Part shown: piece by piece, positions 19,855 through 29,477 of the stretch
Layout: the number at the start of each line of letters is the position of its first letter
How positions within the stretch are numbered: position 1 is the first letter of the stretch
The notes under the pieces: model-generated
Told to the model about the DNA's origin: nothing
What the model saw: the letters and a program-made list of their open reading frames with translations, nothing else
Database searches by the model: none
NCBI GenBank assembly: GCA_951217055.1
Contig: OX578285.1
Coordinates: 63,037,442 to 63,101,441, forward strand
DNA length: 64,000 nucleotides
Direction of reading: 5' to 3'
Source of the DNA: Gerris lacustris
Lineage: Eukaryota > Arthropoda > Insecta > Hemiptera > Gerridae
Program-made: the position numbers and the translations under genes

Positions 19855-20090
19855 GTCACTTTAGGAACGAGTTTTTTTCGCTCTTTCTTTTACGTCAAGA
19901 TTAATGCATCATTAGGTTATTACTAGATAGGGGATCCGGCCAGTAATCAACTCGATGTGATCATCAGTGTGAAACATGTCTCACCTCTCTGGCATTCCAA
20001 CTCACCAGATACGTCTGTGTTTAGCCCTAGGTTTCAGGCAGGTCAGTTGAGAATACGATAACCACTCAGTCCTCATTAAGACATTGAATT
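19855..20090 (+). repeat. Dispersed repeat Z, copy 1
   Basis: Matches 60050-60235 at moderate identity. The shared blocks are CTTTCTTTTACGTC, CGATGTRATSATCAGT, GTCTCACCTCTC, ATTCCAACTCACCAGAT and CCTAGGTTTCAGGC. Function unknown; no ORF and no Pol III boxes that I can see. Confidence 0.65.
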
Positions 20091-20465
20091 AAAAAAAAGA
20101 AAACTCATCGTTGAGTCCGATAGAAGTTCTTTTAATAGTGGAAAAAAGTATAGTTGATGACTAGCTCTTTCAACAAGCTAAATTCTAATCACAAAAGCCC
20201 TATTCTTTCTATCCCTTTTGTAGTTAGTTTTGGTAACCCAATGAATTCAATTTTTTGTTTGTCTTACTTGAATTGTGTTCTTTTCCTTCATAAATTTCTA
20301 GTTCTTCCTAATGAAACCCCCAATCTTAGGAAAATGAACGGGCTAGATATACTTCGGAGCAGCTTCATTGCGTTTGGAAGATAAAAATTCATATAAATGC
20401 GTTTGTTTCACCTTAATATAATAAAAGGAACAAAACTTATAGCTAAAATAGTACATTGCCCGTCT
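20091..20465. other. Intergenic, nothing recognised
   Basis: AT-rich sequence with a 76-codon ORF (20154-20384) that has no motif and unremarkable composition. I treat it as chance. Confidence 0.4.
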
Positions 20466-20836
20466 AGTGCGGAAAGTAGCATTTTGCATGCGAGTGTGGA
20501 GCGATAGCGATGGTAGTAAAACAATACGAGCAAAGCAAAATGCAGTTTTCGCACGAGTTGCGTACCGTACTTTATCTACGATTGTTGGATTTTAATAATA
20601 AATAGGTACAGTATACATAAATACACTTTAATTAAACAAGCAGCCAATTAGTTTCGTAAAATGTAAACAAACATACTAATCGTCTGATAAGGTGAAGAAT
20701 TCTTCATGAAACGCGCATGCGCAATGAATCAATTATGAAACGTGTATGCGCAATGAATACAAATAAGAAAAGAATCACTTTCTACGCATCTAAACAGAGA
20801 TAAATGTTTATATTTCGTATCAATCGTAGATAAAAA
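20466..20836 (+). repeat. MITE-like repeat, copy A (with outer hairpin)
   Basis: The core 20571-20834 has 14 bp terminal inverted repeats, TTTATCTACGATTG and CAATCGTAGATAAA, and contains GCGCATGCGCAATGAAT twice in variant form. It is preceded by a 105 bp segment starting AGTGCGGAAAGTAGCATTTTGC. The other end of that segment, GCAAAATGCAGTTTTCGCAC, folds back on its start. The same composite occurs at 22593-23741, and half of it on the minus strand at 10338-10476. Confidence 0.7.
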
Positions 20837-22085
20837 ATGTTTTATATGTCCGCCGATTATGCTTGTTAATGAACTTGTCCTATTTGGTTAATTGCTGGAC
20901 CCTTTGTGTTTACTGGAAGCAAATACTCGCCCAATTTGTTTAATATTACATACCATGAATCAAGGGGCAAACTATTTCCGTCGTTATAGGTAGTAGGTTG
21001 TTATAAATTATGTCTTTCTTATTCATACTTTTATCTATTCTTAAATACAAGTATATGTTGTTTTCACAGTCATTTTCCAATAACATTACCTCCTTATAAT
21101 TCTACTTTTTTAATAATTTCTTAAATTTTGTAATACTATAGTTTTTTATTACTTAATGAACAAATAATTAAACTCATATTTATTAAAAATGTATCGTACT
21201 ATTTAAACTCATTTTGTTGTCTGAAATATACTCTTAGTTATTCTTTTATTTTATTTAACGTTATTATATTTTTATATCATTGTATTGTATATATAAAAAT
21301 ATATTTACACTCAATTTTAGTTAATTTCCATTTTTAAAGCAGTTTGTTTGCTGAAAAGTATCAGGTTTTTTTGCACGAGCCACGTGATCGGGACGGACGA
21401 TGGGTTTTTTGTTTCCCTGCCACTAGGTTTTTGATATCCCTACAATTTTTTTCTATCCCTCTTACTTAACTTGAGATAACAACTTCTCTGCATAAAAAGG
21501 GAGCAGGAACAAAAAACTGTTTTAAATTAACATGAAAAAAGAAGTTTGTTATTTTACAAGGATTTTAATACAATTATCTTTTGAAATGTTCTATGCTAAG
21601 GTAAAAGAGTCAGGGCTGTTAGAACAATGATTTTCAAGCACTTATTCACGATGAAAAGTCCAAGAGTTTTTAATTAATACCTATTCTATTGTCTAAAGTG
21701 GTATTACCATTGTTTATAAAGCTTTGCAAAATAACTTTTATTACAATAGTATTCAAGATTAATAAATTTGACAATATTGATACTACATTTTAGCATATGA
21801 CCTAAAAAATTTACTCTTCTCTAGTGAAACCTATAACAAATAATTTTATAAAATAACGTATATTAGTTTTTAGGTACATATAATTTAGGTATAGAATAAT
21901 TTCAAGATAAAAATAACTTTTTATATATTACGTTTTTAAATTTTCGGTTGAATCGTATGTAATTTTGATAATATAATTGTTATTGTTATATAATATATAA
22001 TGTTAGTGAAAAAAAAAATAGTTCCGAATTTATTTACTTCACATAAATGACAACCATCTAGAGTCTAGAGAGCTGATCTTAAACC
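20837..22085. other. Intergenic, nothing recognised
   Basis: AT-rich sequence with no ORF worth reporting and no obvious repeat. A GC-richer patch near 21380-21405 contains CACGTG and CGGGACGGACG. Confidence 0.4.
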
Positions 22086-22266
22086 TATAAAAGGACAAAT
22101 CTTTGTACAACGGATCTCCCCAACACCAAATCTAAACCGTGCCATCGATATATTTGGAATAATATAAATAATATAATCGATATATTTCCTGTTTTGCTGT
22201 CATTCAATGTTTATCTCTTATTTATAAAAATTACAAATTTAAAATCCGTCAAAATGAAGATTGCGT
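22086..22266 (+). promoter_or_regulatory. Possible Pol II promoter with a mini first exon (speculative)
   Basis: A canonical TATA box (TATAAAAGG) lies at 22086-22094. At 22254 the sequence reads ATG AAG ATT GC followed at once by a perfect 5' splice-site consensus GTAAGT (22265-22270). Several insect secreted-protein genes, cuticle proteins in particular, begin with a tiny first exon of this kind (M-K-I/F-A, then an intron). I did not find a matching second exon with a signal-peptide core downstream, and the 160 bp from TATA to ATG is long for that class. It may be a chance combination or a gene remnant. Confidence 0.2.
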
Positions 22267-22592
22267 AAGTATGGGATATGGCAAAACAAATAAAATAACT
22301 TGCGGATTTTTTCCGAACTAACTTTCCATACGGCATTCTGATTAAAAAAAATTAAATTCTGCTGAAAGATGGCTAAAAGTATTAAAATAATGGATTGTCA
22401 TCGTGTTCTGAGCTATGCTAAAAGTTTCAAATGTCTAGCTATTCGGGAAGTTAGATATTAGAGAATTAGAAATCGATTGCCAGATTTGTACCGGACAAAC
22501 AAACAAACAAGAAAGCAAGCTAATAAAAACGTAGTAAAAATAGGGATATTATTGTTTAGCTTCAAGCAGTTGAAATAGTACATTAAGTTTCT
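22267..22592. other. Intergenic, nothing recognised
   Basis: AT-rich sequence without an ORF. A short (ACAA)n-like run is at about 22497-22512. Confidence 0.35.
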
Positions 22593-23741
22593 AGTGCGGA
22601 AAGTAGCGTTTTGCATGCGAATGAGGAGTTCGCACCCGAGCGATAGCTATGGTAATAAAACTACACGAGCAAAGCAAAATGCAGTTTTCGCAAGTGTTGA
22701 GAACCGTACTTTATCTACGATTTTAATAATAAATAAAAGAAAAATAATAGTTGAAGCGAGCGTAGCGAGCTTCCTACATTCAACGAAATATGTTCCGTGT
22801 CTGTCTGTCTGTCAGTAACGTTCACGCGTGTGACGATAACTTGAGTAAAAGTTGACCGATTTAGTTGAAATTTGGTATACATGTTCCTCTTACTAATACT
22901 CAGGCTAAGTTCGTTGGACAGCGTGATCCGTCCAAGAGTTCGCGCGCAACTCTCGCGTAAACGAGAGGTACAAAAATTAAATTGGAATTTCAGGACGGGA
23001 AAAGATTCTATCATCATCTATTCGATGAGACGAACATTATTTTCAAATAACATTTTTTAGTAAAACCAACAGCGACAACGCTATGAATTAATAAAGATCG
23101 CTAAAACTATTAAAGCGGACCTAAACGTTTATAATAGAGAAAACAACCTTTTTACCGATATCTTACGTTCTAACGTAACGATTTTAATAAAACTTCATAT
23201 ACACCATCTAATGCACAATTGAAACAGGTATGCAAAATTTCGACTTGATACAAGCAAAATTCTTAGCGTAGTGACGAGATACATTTATAATAATTGTTTA
23301 AAAGCTACCGCGGGTGGTGAAGATTGTTATAGTCGTATAGAGTATAGGCTTGTTTAGGAAGTAAAGCTTTGTACCGAGTACCCCCACTCTTCCCCCACAC
23401 TACTCTCTTCCACTTATCTACAACTATGACATTTATCATGATTAATAAATTTCAATATTCAGTATTTCATTGCAATACGCTCGCTTCAATTATAGAGCCA
23501 CGCGATGCCTAGTTACTTTAATTAATCAAACAGAAAATTAGTTGTGTTAAATGTAAACAAACACGCTAATCGTGCGATAAGGTGGAGAATTGTTCTTTAT
23601 TTCCGCACTAGTGCGAATAAAGAAGAAATGCGAAGAATTATGAAACGCGCATGAGCAATGAATACAACTACGGAAAAAATCACTTTCTACGCTTCTAAAT
23701 TGAGATAAAATGTTTATATTTCGTATCAATCGTAGATAAAA
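22593..23741 (+). repeat. MITE-like repeat, copy B, interrupted by another TIR element
   Basis: The same composite as copy A: AGTGCGGAAAGTAGCGTTTTGC at 22593, TTTATCTACGATT at about 22712, and the closing CAATCGTAGATAAA at about 23727-23740. The middle is split by a 739 bp insertion (22751-23489). The right half again contains GAAACGCGCATGAGCAATGA. Confidence 0.7.
22751..23489. mobile_element. 739 bp TIR element nested in MITE copy B
   Basis: Begins TTGAAGCGAGCGTA (22751-22764) and ends with its exact inverse TACGCTCGCTTCAA (23476-23489). Just inside the left end are GCGAGCTTCC and the block TGTCTGTCTGTCTGTCAGTAACG. It interrupts a repeat whose uninterrupted form is seen in copy A, which supports a real insertion. 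The ORFs inside (up to 100 codons) carry no recognisable domain. Confidence 0.6.
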
Positions 23742-24608
23742 TAATTTTTTACCTGAAAGCCTCCATATCCCTTACCTTTGGTTGCTGAATCCTTCTATAG
23801 TCCTATTCTACCCCCACTTTGTACTGTTATTTTAAGTAATAACGCTTGTAAACGAAATGTGTAGCGTAGTAGTCTTTCACTCACTATGCTAACACTTACA
23901 CTATTATATAAGATAATATAAATAAGATAAGATTATATAAATATAAGATAAAATAAAAATATATAAAATATAATATAAAGATAAGATTATATAAATGTCG
24001 AAAAGCGTATACGTTTAATTATATAAAATTATGGTAACAGTATTGCTGTGTTACTTTCTATATTAACCTCTCTAGTCATAATTAAAAAATATATATAATT
24101 TTATTCATAACTATTTAAAAATTAAGTAAGAAATTGGAGAAAAGGTTTTGAAATTCAACCGTGAAATTTCCAAATATCAGAAAAATCGTTTTTAGCCCTA
24201 AAGTCTGTCAGGGTAACTCTATATATTTTTATCTGAACGTTAACTACCAACAACTTTACTGGGAAAGAGACATTGCTGGAAATGCCAAGTAAAAAGTATA
24301 GGGTAAGGAGAAAGTTAAGGGAAAACGCATTGCTCCTAAGTGGAAGGAAATGGCCTGAGGCTGGTCCATGATTGACTTACCCAATACAATTTTAGTCTTA
24401 GTTTAAAAAAAAACTCATCTCATGACGGTTTACCTTAGACGGTGTTCTACGAAATATTCACTTCTATATATTAGGCCTATTTCTCTTACTGTAAATACAG
24501 CACTTAACAATTATATCCAGATATTAAACAGAAAAAAACAAACGAATTAAACTGAAGAGGACAAAATTAAAAATTAAATCCTGATATCATTTCAGTTGTC
24601 CTAGGGGG
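23742..24608. other. Intergenic with simple repeats
   Basis: No gene seen. 23908-24000 is a degenerate (AAGATWATATAAAT)-type simple repeat. The rest is AT-rich and unremarkable. Confidence 0.45.
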
Positions 24609-24610
24609 TC

Positions 24611-24930
24611 CTCTATAGCTCATTGCTATGGTGTTCGTTTGGTCACGCAGGAGGTTCCGGTTTCGATTAACGACTCCGACAAGGGGCTCATTGGTATGGT
24701 GTTCGTTTGGTCATGCAGGAGGTTTCGGGTTCGATTACCGACTCCGGCAAGGGGCCTGACACTCGATGTCCTCCCAGAATCACCATATAAATGTGGAGTG
24801 GTGACTAAACGGTTGCATATGTCAATTGTAAGGTTTATACAGCGGATAAAGCGATACACTAACCCCGTGCCATGCATTGCATAAGCCCTTTGGAAGGTCT
24901 AGGGCCTTCTCAGGCTTTTGCACCATGGAG
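24611..24930 (+). repeat. tRNA-derived SINE with a duplicated head
   Basis: Two copies of a tRNA-like head lie in tandem with a 68 bp period (24618 and 24686). Each has an A-box-like TAGCTCATTGSTATGG / GGCTCATTGGTATGG and a B-box-like GGTTTCGATTAAC / GGGTTCGATTACC (the second at about 24727-24739). A non-tRNA body follows to about 24930 (GCGATACACTAACCCC, GGTCTAGGGCCTTCTCAGG). Pol III would transcribe such an element. No poly(A) tail is clear, so the 3' end is approximate. It is not a functional tRNA gene: there is no complete cloverleaf. Confidence 0.6.
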
Positions 24931-24996
24931 TTATTTAGTTAATATATTTTTATACTTGTAGGTAAGGGGAAGGAATCCCTCAGTATTATAACAAAA

Positions 24997-25007
24997 ATTG
25001 AAGATGT
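24997..25007 (+). repeat. Target-site duplication, left (ATTGAAGATGT)
   Basis: This exact 11-mer occurs again at 25463-25473, flanking the inserted element. The other arm of the fold-back shows the uninterrupted form of the target. Confidence 0.75.
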
Positions 25008-25462
25008 ACCCATTCATTTCATAAGTATGTGTAGGTGGATCCTTTTAGGGTAAAATAAATTTGTTTAAAACACTTTAATTAGGTTTCGGCAACGTTTCAA
25101 CCATTTACCGGTCATTTTCAAGCCTCGATATTTTCATTTTACATGAATTGTAAAATAGTTGGCATCGTCTTTATTTCACAAAAGATTTTTGTGTCGTCCA
25201 TACTATACATCCATTATATGTTCGGTGTATGTTTCTATGTTGTTAACATCCATTGTGTAGGCGCTCCTTGCTGTTGTTGTTGGTTCTGGTAAGTTGGATC
25301 TCCAGAAGTCTACTTCTCTATGATTTTTCTAAGTGTACCCATTCATTTCATAAGTATGTGTAGATAGATCCTTTTCGGGTAAAATAAGAAGTTGCCGAAA
25401 CCTAATTAAAGTGTTTTAAACAAATTTATTTTACCCGAAAAGGATCCACCTACACATACTTA
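25008..25462. mobile_element. 455 bp inserted element with inverted and direct terminal repeats, possibly Penelope-like
   Basis: Bounded by an 11 bp duplication. The first ~73 bp after 25020 and the last ~73 bp before 25462 are inverted copies with about one or two mismatches (GTGTAGGTGGATCCTTTT ... TTTAGGTTTCGGCAAC-type). The opening sequence ACCCATTCATTTCATAAGTATG also recurs as a direct repeat at about 25336-25386. The block GTTTCAACCATTTACCGGTC near 25100 resembles sequences common in Penelope-like retroelement ends; that family call is inference. No ORF. Confidence 0.55.
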
Positions 25463-25473
25463 ATTGAAGATGT

Positions 25474-25612
25474 GTTAAGCACAATGTTGCTTAAAGTCTG
25501 GGCAATTCTCTAGCAAGTATTGGATGATTGTTTGCAAGGAGCGATGGGACGGGGCACCATCTTGCATAAACGTGTAATTTAGTGTTTGATCTTCATTTTC
25601 AGGCAACATTGT
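25474..25612 (-). pseudogene. Mariner/IS630-type DDE transposase fragment
   Basis: On the minus strand the frame encodes FMQDGAPSH followed by about 20 residues (LQTIIQYLLENCPD). This is the signature around the second catalytic aspartate of DDE_3 transposases (QDxAxxH). Only about 45 codons survive, ending in a stop at about 25474-25476. The DNA-binding domain and the other catalytic residues are absent. Confidence 0.65.
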
Positions 25613-25678
25613 GCTTAACCTTAAAACATCTTCAATGTTTGTTATAACACTGAGGGACTCATTCCACTTACTTACAAT

Positions 25679-26192
25679 GACCCCCCCCCCCCCCTCTCCA
25701 CTTTCCCTTATGGTAATTTATTCTATCAAAACTATAATACCAGATAACGATTCCTACCCGAACAACGATTTTTTTTAAGACCTTATTTCAAACCGTCATT
25801 GCATGGCTTTCATCCAATAGTTTTTTAAGTTATAGATATGACATTTAAAGTAAAAGAATGTAGTTTTCAGACCCCGTAAACCCCATATCTCTATCTATTA
25901 CAGAAGCTGAGCTATAAGTGTTCAAAAAAGTGCGTTATTTTGGCCCACCCTGTATTTAAAATAAAAAGGTTTTAATCTCAACGTTTTGCTGAATTACTAC
26001 TTGTAGATGGATATTACCAAGAATATCAACATCAATAGTCTCCAGAAAGAGATTAATAAAACGGTGACAGAAGACCCTCGTCGAAAAGCCTCATGCTAAA
26101 GATTTAATTTTGTTAATATTACACCAAATTCTTCCATCAAATATAAAGAATTAAAATATTTAAAATAGAAAAGTGATAATCTGAACGTTTTG
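25679..26192. other. Intergenic with poly-C run
   Basis: A C-run of about 14 at 25681-25694 and no gene. GGCCCACCCTGTAT at 25952-25965 resembles the ACAGGGTG-type terminus also seen at 60450-60482, so a small DNA element may end here. Confidence 0.4.
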
Positions 26193-26408
26193 CCTTATTT
26201 AGTTAGTTTAATTGCCCTGGCTGAGTGACTGCTTGGAGGTGTATGCTCATTAACTTAAATGGCATTAGATAAAAGTACATTTTGCGCGTCATGAGTTGTC
26301 TTATTTAGTTAGGTTTATTGTCCTGGCTGAGTGACTGCTTGGAGGTGTATGCTCTTTAACTTTAATGGCATTAAAGAAAAGTACAGTTTGCGCGTCATGA
26401 GTTGTGTT
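26193..26408 (+). repeat. Stray pair of 106 bp satellite monomers
   Basis: Two tandem monomers (CTTATTTAGTTAG at 26194 and 26300, exactly 106 bp apart) of the family that forms the 47-58 kb array, somewhat diverged. There is no LINE sequence on either side. Confidence 0.85.
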
Positions 26409-26429
26409 ATGTAAAAGAATACCGGTAAT

Positions 26430-27434
26430 TTAAGCAGTTTAAACCAAAACCAAGTTCTTGCTTAAGCCGGGTAATCTTAGGCATAAAAAAAAGAATCGTA
26501 GGTTCAATTACAATAAAACCATTTAAAGACAAGACTTCAACAAATCAAAAATTTATTTAAATGTGATTTAAATAATAATAAAAAAAAGACTGAATTAATA
26601 ATAAGTTTGGGTAAATTAAAAACTAAAATAAAATCCCTCTGTTTACAGAAGTTAAAATTAATAATTTTGTGTGAAAGAACGAATATGGCTAGATATAAAA
26701 GATCTTATAAAAGAGTCGCATTAACTAATATAATAAAAACTGGAGCTAATTGTAAATAAAGAGTCGTTAACTTTAATCGGCAAAAGTAAAGTATAAATTA
26801 ACATATACTTAATGAAAAGAAAAATTTACCTTTTTTAAAGAAATATTACCAACAAAACAAATAATATTAGTGGGTGGCTAGTGGCTAACAGGTGAATTCT
26901 GAAGAACAGACGACCATGCAGATAGGTTGTAAATCCACGGAAGACGTCGTTGTTATGTGCCTTCCCATAAGGATCCGTCGACGGACGGCCGGCGCAACCA
27001 CGAGAACGTTGGGAAAAGTAATCCCGAATAAAACGGCCGTAGGTAGCTCGGTAATAACGGCGTTAAGAAAATAACTGACCCGATGAAATAAATGTCCAAT
27101 TATTCATGGATCAAACACCATTACACGACAAACAAATACAAAACGGGTACTAAACAGGTACCGAAAGGTACTCGTACCCGAACCATCAAACGTGATGGGA
27201 GACGGGAGAGAGGGTCGATGAGCGAGGGCTCGTATATAACGTTAAGACGGATCTCTCCAGACTGAAGGCTCGATAGCAGCGCTGGAATCTGGGGAAAATA
27301 AACTGCACGGCGGGCATCAAAGTTCACTGAGATAAACACCCTCTGAACTAGCCACCACACTACCGGAGTAAGATTAAAATATAAACATAATTAAATCAAC
27401 AAAATAATACGCAATTTTTACTTAAGACTAAACA
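26430..27434 (-). repeat. 3' LTR region of BEL/Pao copy 2
   Basis: On the minus strand an LTR begins TGTTTAGTCTTAAG at 27434, directly after a GTGGGCGGAA purine tract, by analogy with copies 1 and 3. It contains a GC-richer part (26940-27340) and then AT-rich sequence. Its far (left) border is not resolved, because no second LTR survives for comparison. Confidence 0.5.
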
Positions 27435-27576
27435 TTCCGCCCACCAAAATTGCGGAGGAACAAGAAAAATAAAAAATTACTTACAAAGGAAAACTTAACC
27501 TTAAAGTTACAATTGAAAAACCTAATGAGTCACAATCGGGTGTTTGGAAAGGAAAAAAAAAATTAAATAATAATGA

Positions 27577-28214
27577 CTAGTCAGAGTTGGAAGGAAGTAA
27601 TAGGGCAATTTTAGAAACTGGACGTACATACTCTCCATTCACAGTTTTAACTTTCACTACCCTTACAATCCCATCCTTGCCAGGATACACTTTACCACTC
27701 TTGCGGTCGGCCAATATGCTGGTGAGACGTTGGATTCTTTTAGAAAAACCAAAGTACCCGGACATAAATTCTTGTAAGCTGTCTTGTCGACCCATTTGAC
27801 TCGTTGTTGAAGGCTGTTTAGATAATCGAGCCTCCATTTGTTCCATATTTGCTGAAGGCATCGACTTAATAGTTGCCATCGAGATAAACGGTTTGCCGCT
27901 GTATCGGTGAAGTCGTAATCAGATGGTGCAACCATGGCGTCTCCAATAAGAAAGTGACCCGGTGTTAAAATGCTGTAGTCATCTGGTGAAGAGGATTGTG
28001 CATACAATGAACGAGAGTTTAAGATCGCTTCCACTCTCGCCAGTAAAGTCGATAACTCTTCAAACGTAAGAGGATGATTCCCCAAGACGCGGTTGAGATG
28101 ATACTTCGCTGATTTTACGCCGGCCTCCCATAACCCTGACATATGAGATGCGGTTGGCGGCGAATAAACCCAGCGAATTCCTTGCTTATCTAGGTGTTGA
28201 TCAATTCTCTTCAA
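27577..28214 (-). pseudogene. pol: BEL copy 2 integrase C-terminal half and DUF5641-like tail
   Basis: The frame 28214-27663 carries the end of the core with the catalytic glutamate (GLWEAGVKSAK), then PGHFLIGD and the WNKWRLDYLNSLQQR segment that is constant in BEL/Pao elements. A frameshift near 27700 moves the tail (PGKDGIVRVVKVKT, RPVSKIALLLP) into the frame ending at 27577. The stop is about 130 bp before the 3' LTR. Confidence 0.75.
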
Positions 28215-28238
28215 GTTAGAATTGTCTTTTATCCACTA

Positions 28239-29477
28239 TTATAATTCCTTGAGGCGACGATCGGCACCAACAAAATTTGTACCGTGATCGGATAATATCT
28301 TGGAGGGGAGTCCTCTGCGTGCAATAAATCTGTCGAGGCAAGCCAAAAAGGCATCTGTAGTTAAGTCTGAGACTAAGTCTAGATGGACCGCTTTCGTGCT
28401 CATGCATATGAAGATACACATGTATGATTTCATTACCCGACTTTTCCTCAATCTAGATTCTCTTATTAGGAACGGACCTGCATAGTCCACGCCAGTGTTT
28501 AGAGATGGACGGCCTTGTTTAAATCTGGATGGTGGTAGGTCTGCCATATAAGGTGTTAAAGTTGTAGGACGTTGCCGACGGCACTTGAGGCACTGATGGA
28601 TTCTCTGTCTGGTGATTCGTCTGCCATCAATTACCCAATAATGCCGATTCAACAATGAAAGCAGAAGAGTTGGACCTGCATGTAAATATCCCTCATGAAA
28701 ATAATCTATAATAAGATACGTCAGATGACACTTGCTAGGAAGTAATATGGGATGTTTAGCGTCATAATATAACGGACTAAACGATAATCGACCGCCCACC
28801 CTCAGAACACCTAGGGGGTCGATGAAAGGTGATAAGGATTTTAATTTGGATTTATGGCTGAGATTCTTCAAGACTAAATCCAATTCTTCAGCGAAATAAA
28901 TTTCTTGGACTATCTTGATCAGATGGTGCAGCGCATCGTTTCTTTCTGAACGACTGACGAGTTTGTCCAAACATCTATTATCTTTTGGAGTACGCAGATT
29001 ACGAAAGTATCGTAACCAACAAACTACATAAGATTGTAGTTTAACAATAGAGGAATGTTGTTCCATGAAAATTATCCGTGGATCATCCGAGGCTTTAGTG
29101 GAAAGAAGAACGCATTTGTTGACAATTTGTTCAGGTACCTCCACCGGAGAGTCAACAACAGCTGATACAGGCCACTTTGAAGGATCTTCCAGTAACCATT
29201 GTGGGCCAGACCACCATAGTGCGTTATCCACTAATTCTCCTGGAGGCAGACCTCTCGAAGCCAGGTCGGCAGAGTTTTTCTTCGTATTCACGTGGTACCA
29301 GTTGGAGACCTCTGAATGTGAAAGAATTTCAGTAGTTCTGTTGGCCACAAATATTTTTAATGTATTTGGTGGAAGGCGTAACCACGACAAAACTATGGAC
29401 GAGTCAGAAAAAAGATGCTTTGACGTAATATTTAAAGACTCAAGGAAACTGGAAAAGATTTCGATGAGCCGAATCAA
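28239..29477 (-). pseudogene. pol: BEL copy 2 RNase H end and integrase N-terminal half
   Basis: A 412-codon open stretch. Residues 20-30 hold the RNase H block LFSDSSIVLSWL, and residues 68-76 the SADLASRGL motif with its aspartate intact. An HHCC integrase finger follows (HEGYLHAGP, then CLKCRRQRP), then the core with GVDYAGP (first D) and SDHGTNFVGA (second D). A frame change at about 28239 separates it from the glutamate-bearing part. Confidence 0.8.

Larger units (their letters stand above)
24955..25678. mobile_element. Mariner-derived fold-back element (interrupted)
   Basis: The arms 24970-25007 plus 25474-25493, and 25603-25660, are inverted repeats (CCCTCAGTRTTATAACAAA, ATTGAAGATGT, TTAAGCACAATGTTGC). 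Between them lies a piece of mariner/IS630-type transposase on the minus strand. The left arm was split later by the 455 bp element at 25008-25462. Confidence 0.6.

Noticed and set aside
24611..24760. A pair of functional tRNA genes
   Set aside because: A- and B-box-like motifs are there, but no cloverleaf with acceptor-stem pairing can be drawn, and a SINE body follows.
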